Of a stretch of 64,000 nucleotides of DNA, positions 60,131 through 64,000 are shown one piece after another. Both the position numbers and the translations under genes were made by a program. The notes beneath the pieces are model-generated. The model made no database searches, was not told the DNA's origin, and saw only the letters and a program-made list of their open reading frames with translations. Origin of the DNA: Diphasiastrum complanatum (lineage: Eukaryota; Streptophyta; Lycopodiopsida; Lycopodiales; Lycopodiaceae). The stretch lies in NCBI GenBank assembly GCA_029204225.1, contig CM055110.1, forward strand, positions 46,600,403 through 46,664,402, given 5' to 3'. The number at the start of each line of letters is the position of its first letter. Position 1 is the stretch's first letter.

Positions 60131-60773
60131 TGTGAAAAATCAGAGATTAAAACACATTTAGTTCATCAATGATCTTTAGCCAAATTTGGTTCCACATCTA
60201 GAAATAGCTAGAAGATATAAATCACTACTTTATGCATGCCAGAACTTAAAAATGCACAAAGATCTGATCATAAACACTTAGATATGACTTAGTACTGTCC
60301 CTGTCCTTACAATAGCAGTACAGTACTGTACTTAACACGTGTGAAAGCTAGATCAACCATTAAATCAACATTCTACACATATAAACTCAAGATATCAAGA
60401 GAAATACACATGAGATGGACATAGACACACAAGAGATGAATTCTCCACAAAGAAAGAAAATTTGATGATTATTTCTCCACGTAGGTACAAATATTTATAG
60501 CTTCCAAAATGTCATTTGGCCACTTGCCCCAAACTTGACCTAAATTGAAAACTTCTAGATACATCATCAAAAACCTAGAAATTCTAGTCTAGTGCAATGT
60601 ACAAAAATTAGCCAATTAGAATGGGTCCAAATCCGACCTCATCCACTTGTCAAAAGTAGTAAAAGTACTATTTAGGCCTTTATTGACAAATATGAACCTA
60701 TCTCTAAGTTGAGATTTCATTTTGGCCTCCAAAAATGAAAATAAACCAACAAACTGATTGACAAGTTTTCACA
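60131..60773 (-). repeat. 3' LTR of copia K (643 bp)
   Basis: Plus text runs from TGTGAAAAATCAGAG to AAGTTTTCACA. In element orientation it begins TGTGAAAACTTGTC and ends CTCTGATTTTTCACA, closely paralleling the termini of C (TGTGAAAATTGTC ... TTTTTCACA). It includes the near-motif AACACGTGTG at about 60336. The polypurine tract CAAGAGGGAG lies immediately inside. Confidence 0.75.
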
Positions 60774-61550
60774 CTCCCTCTTGAACTAGTTTATTATAGA
60801 TTTAATCACACTACTTTGATTAACTTTAGAAGATCTCCATCCTAAGTATAGACCTCCTTTTTATGGTTTTATAGTGACTTTCATAATTGAGATAGAAAAT
60901 AGTGTCCACATTGGATGCTTTACTATTTCTTACATCAATTTTACATATCAAGATGTAAGTAGAACATGAAGAACCAAATAGAATGTGAATGAAATGATTC
61001 CTCCATGCTTCCAACGTTGAACTCTCTGGAAAATAACAACAACCAAACAATAAATGTGAGTAATCAACCAATGTTTGCATGTATCCTCCATCTTTGTCCT
61101 TCCTTGACATGTTTCCACCATGAAAATCCATGAATGAGCCTCCATGTCCATCTGCCATAAGATATCATCAAGCCTTGATGACTTGATCATGAATGAGTGA
61201 TATAGTGAGCCTCTAATAGCTTCATTTCCATCAGTAAAACCAGCCAATAATTCTAGTGCAATGCTCCATTGGGTGTCAACACTTTTGCATTTTTCCATCT
61301 TTAAATTTTTCAAAAGACTTTGAGCATAGTTTATTTGACTTGTAAAGATAAAATCAGACCCTCTATGCACTTCTATGCCTAAGATGAAATGAAGACACCC
61401 TAGATCTACCATCTTGAATTCTAAAGATAGATCCAACTTGATTTTCTCAATCCCATCAACGCTATTTTCACTAATGATGATGAAGTAAAAGTACAATACC
61501 AACATCATCAAATTTAATGTAAAGAGTGGGTACTTTGAGCAAAAGAAAGT
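60774..61550 (-). pseudogene. Copia K RT/RNase H relic
   Basis: The minus-strand open stretch 60948-61511 contains FKMVDLGCLHFILGIEVHRG and INYAQSLLKNLKMEKCKSVDTQ, the region right after YVDD in copia RT, followed by a decayed RNase H area (LLAGFTDGNEAIRGS, MDMEAHSWIFMVE) shared with the relic at 129-930. The YVDD motif lies in a stretch too changed to read. Truncated at about 61550 in unrelated GC-rich sequence. Confidence 0.7.
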
Positions 61551-61900
61551 GAAATGCTAGACCGCTCCTCCTCCACGCCGCTCCACCTCCACCCTCGCTT
61601 TTAATTTCTATTAGTTGATCAATTGAATGTGTTTATCAGTAACAAGCGAAATATTTTTTCAATCTGTTTTGTTTCCATGGAGGTCTACATTGGATGCACA
61701 TCAAAATATAAGAGATAATAAAGTTTAGAACTGTAGAGGGCTTGATGATGGACATGCAAATTTTCTTAGTTAAATTATAGTCTAGGGTGCCTATGATTTT
61801 GCTAGGATAAACAGGGAAGGATATGGTACAATCTTCAAACTTATTAGAGAATCATTTAAACAAGTTCATATGAAAAAGTTTCGTCTTCCAAGGTCATATA
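61551..61900. other. Unassigned stretch
   Basis: A short GC-rich piece (cgctcctcctccacgccgctcc, 61563-61584) followed by AT-rich sequence. Plus-strand frames with a coding-like look (FRTVEGLDDGHANF, ARINREGYGTIFKLIRE) are broken by stops and lead toward the open frame at 61901. Confidence 0.3.
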
Positions 61901-62233
61901 ATGCATCAAACAACCTATTTTTTTGATGTAAGTCAATTATTGAGACATGTGATTACTTTCTATGATATCACAATGGAAAAGGTAACTGGTAAAATAATCA
62001 TAATACTTAAGTTAGATGAGTCAAAAATAGTTAAAGGGTACAATATGGACAGGGTTAGTATAACTCTCATGAATGGTGCATTTGGACAATCAATCAATTT
62101 AAGTTCAGTGTCTAGTCAAAAAACGATATCTGGTGGTTGGCAGCTTTCTAGGTATTTTCACTCATTCATGAATGAAATAAGATTAGAATTTTCGATTAGA
62201 TTAATTAACAATATTTATGATCAAACTAAATAG
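61901..62233 (+). CDS. Unrecognised 110-residue open frame
   Basis: It contains a beta-rich looking segment (VTGKIIIILKLDES) followed by GYNMDRVSITLMNGAFGQSI and SGGWQLSRYFHS, and ends at NNIYDQTK. Together with broken frames from about 61680 it looks like the end of a longer decayed coding region. No zinc knuckle, protease, RT or integrase motif is seen. It could derive from a reverse-transcribing element other than copia, but I cannot name the family. It adjoins the truncated end of copia L. Confidence 0.3.
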   Translation: MHQTTYFFDVSQLLRHVITFYDITMEKVTGKIIIILKLDESKIVKGYNMDRVSITLMNGAFGQSINLSSVSSQKTISGGWQLSRYFHSFMNEIRLEFSIRLINNIYDQTK

Positions 62234-62367
62234 CAATCAGAGTGAAGGAGTTTCACCTCTCAAATCTAAAAGAGAGAGCCATTTCCTTTGTATTGGATCT
62301 TCATCTTCTCATCTTCCTAATAAAACTCTGATAGTTTCATTTTCGAATCACTTGTTGATTTGTGAAT
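62234..62367. other. Short unassigned gap
   Basis: No motif recognised between the open frame and relic L. Confidence 0.3.
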
Positions 62368-62748
62368 CTAATAGTATATATAAGCAGCTATTCCATTGTG
62401 CTGAGGTGTGTAAGATGCAGTCTTTGTATGCATAATACCTCGATCAGTACAATAAGCTTTGAATTTGTTGAAAATGTACTCACCTCCATGATCTGTGCAA
62501 ATTTGCTTCAGCTTATTGCTTGTCTGCTTCTCAGCCCAATTCGTATACTCAACGAATTTCTTGAAAGCTTCAGATTTAGTACGAATAAAGTATACCACAG
62601 CGAACTTGCTGAAGTCATCAATAAACATAATGAAGTACTTTGCATCACCCAACGACAATACTCTGAATGGTCCACAAATATCTGAATGCACAATTTTCAG
62701 TACCTTAGTTGCTTTATAAACATCCTTACTGAAAGGTATTCTAGTCAT
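62368..62748 (-). pseudogene. Copia L integrase core, truncated
   Basis: Contains IVHSDICGPF, FIDDFSKFAVVYFI, TDHGGEY and YTPQHNGIA, then AYIYY and a stop. The catalytic Glu that follows NGIA in related integrases is lost at the truncation point, so the D-D-E triad is incomplete. Confidence 0.8.
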
Positions 62749-62835
62749 CTTGCCTTTAAGACAAGATTCGCAGGTAGTTTGAATATTCCTACTTTTGATT
62801 TCGACTCCTTGAATTCTCTGACTTTTGTTGGCTTG

Positions 62836-63222
62836 TTACAAGGCTTCTATGTTCATGTGACATAGCCTCTTGTGCCACAGTACATCTGTCGACTCCTGAG
62901 TTTGATTGACTTGTTCGATTCTTGTTCGAATGTTCAGGTGATATACATTTCCTTCTCTGTTGCCTTTAGCAATCAGGTTATCAGAATATTTCTCGAACAG
63001 TTTACAAGAGTACTTCGTGAAGGTTACTGACATGCCTGTATCGACTATCTTAGCTATAGATAGAAGATCTTTATCAAGAGTAGGGACATAGAAAACTTCC
63101 TTGAGTTTCTTGTCACCCTGATTCGTGTCCAGCCATAGTACACCAGTTCCATCAACCGCGTGTTTAGAACCATCTCCAAGTATTACAAATCTTGAATTGT
63201 TCGTCTTCTTGTACTCAGACAA
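62836..63222 (-). pseudogene. Copia L protease C-term and pre-integrase
   Basis: Reads VILGDGSKHAVDGTG, VFYVPTLDKDLLSIAKIVD and DVLWHKRLCHMNIEAL. In the last motif the usual GH is CH. The protease active site VLDSGATSHFVSS lies just upstream, at about 63235-63285. A stop follows IEAL. Confidence 0.8.
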
Positions 63223-63411
63223 TATTTGTTTCGAGGAAACAAAATGTGAGGTGGCTCCCGAATCAAGTACTACTTCTCGTATTGAATTAGATGAACATCA
63301 TTAAAAAAAAAAAACATAGGTTGCTAAGTTCCTTGTTGTTCTGTCTTCTGCTGCTCTAGAGCATTTTGCTTTGTCTTTGACATAGTTTGAATATGAAGGT
63401 TCGCTTCGATT

Positions 63412-63853
63412 CTATTCCTTTTTGTTTTTGGGATTTTGATAACAGTCTACTGCTGCATGACCCCGTCTATGACAATGAATACATTCAATCTTTGGATTTA
63501 ACCAACACTTTTCTTCTGTGTGACCTGATCTTTTGCATCTGTTGCAGATCTTCTTATCACCAGAATTCTTCTGTTGTTTTCTAGATTGCTGTTCATTTGT
63601 CTTTGACTCATTCTTTTCTCTTAAACTTAGACTTCTTAGAAGATTTATTCTTCTAGGTAAATAGAGCATTTTCAGAATCACCATTATCGTCATAGCATTC
63701 ACGAGCTTCTGATTCCTCCTTAACTCCGTCCATTGCCTTTTGAAGTGTCATTGTCGCATCTTTTGCCAATAAGATGCGAGTTGTGTGGAATGACTTGGGT
63801 AGGGCACGGAGAAAATAACTAAGCTGCTTTTCCTTAGAAATTTTTTGCACCAA
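63412..63853 (-). pseudogene. Copia L gag C-term with two zinc knuckles
   Basis: The gag part (63653-63853) reads KEKQLSYFLRALPKSFHTTRILL and continues beyond the frame start up to the window edge with an in-frame stop near 63893. After a frame change, 63412-63702 encodes a Lys-rich segment with two CCHC knuckles, CNRCKRSGHTEEKC and CIHCHRRGHAAVDC. Elements A-D have only one knuckle each. Confidence 0.8.
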
Positions 63854-64000
63854 AATTCTGCAAGGAAATAAACAGATATCTAATCTTTCACATGAATGTG
63901 TTCAGGTCTTTGCCATCCCACTGTAGGTAAGTTAATTGGTCTTCCAAGAACATGATCTGATTATGAGATCGAGTCTCATTCTTGGTTTGCAATTCTTCCC

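Larger units (their letters stand above)
62368..64000 (-). mobile_element. Copia L, truncated and running off the window
   Basis: Minus-strand Ty1/copia element in the order gag (64000 downward, beyond the window), two zinc knuckles, protease, pre-integrase, integrase core, broken off at about 62380 at the integrase catalytic Glu. It is distinct from elements A-G. No LTR lies within the window. Several stops and frame shifts make it defective. Confidence 0.8.

Overview
This is a land-plant nuclear window, AT-rich and built almost entirely of LTR retrotransposons. Plant origin is shown by Ty1/copia elements primed by initiator Met-tRNA (TGGTATCAGAGC), an Athila/Tat-type gypsy primer site (TGGCGCCGTTGCCGGGGA), an L1-type LINE relic, and one intron-containing host gene with a plant-type RING-CH domain and plant C-terminal extension. 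Species cannot be named from the sequence. No tRNA, rRNA or CRISPR was seen.

Layout. 1-10.4 kb: broken copia copies, mostly minus strand: a relic at 1-930, mosaic copy A at 1283-5243, a gypsy gag scrap, and copy B (6441-10417) fused head-on to an oppositely oriented LTR/leader fragment. 10.4-16.1 kb: a truncated copia with a gag pseudogene, another LTR end with primer site, and AT-rich sequence. 16143-29617: copia element D (plus strand, 5-bp target duplication AAAAT). It carries two insertions of its own: an 809-bp solo LTR inside its 5' LTR (duplication ATCAA) and the complete copia element C in its leader (18126-24556, duplication TTGAA). C has a single open polyprotein of about 1317 codons and near-identical 655-bp LTRs, so it is the youngest and the only apparently intact element. 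31459-35110: element G, a threefold internally deleted relative of C with its own duplication (ACATT). 35-42 kb: relics, microsatellites, a chimeric copia fragment and a 185-bp tandem repeat. 42.9-45.8 kb: three LTRs of a gypsy-type element, two of them enclosing a 1.1-kb interior. 45.8-51.6 kb: GC-richer repeat, gypsy integrase relic and LINE endonuclease relic. 52768-55611: the only host gene recognised, a seven-exon RING-CH E3 ligase gene (plus strand). 55.7-64 kb: further copia relics (J, K, L) and two unrecognised coding-like stretches.

Insertion order follows from the nesting: D first; then the solo-LTR parent and C, each independently. C probably represents a source able to supply proteins in trans, while G keeps only LTRs, primer site, polypurine tract and most of the long leader. 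The most striking non-gene signals are a palindromic CACACGTGTG motif shared by several otherwise different LTR families, a five-fold CCAAT array phased at 32-33 bp in the U3 region of the D/B family, the G derivative itself, and the tandem-LTR gypsy-type element with an unknown small ORF. No cellular pathway or defence-type gene system was found.
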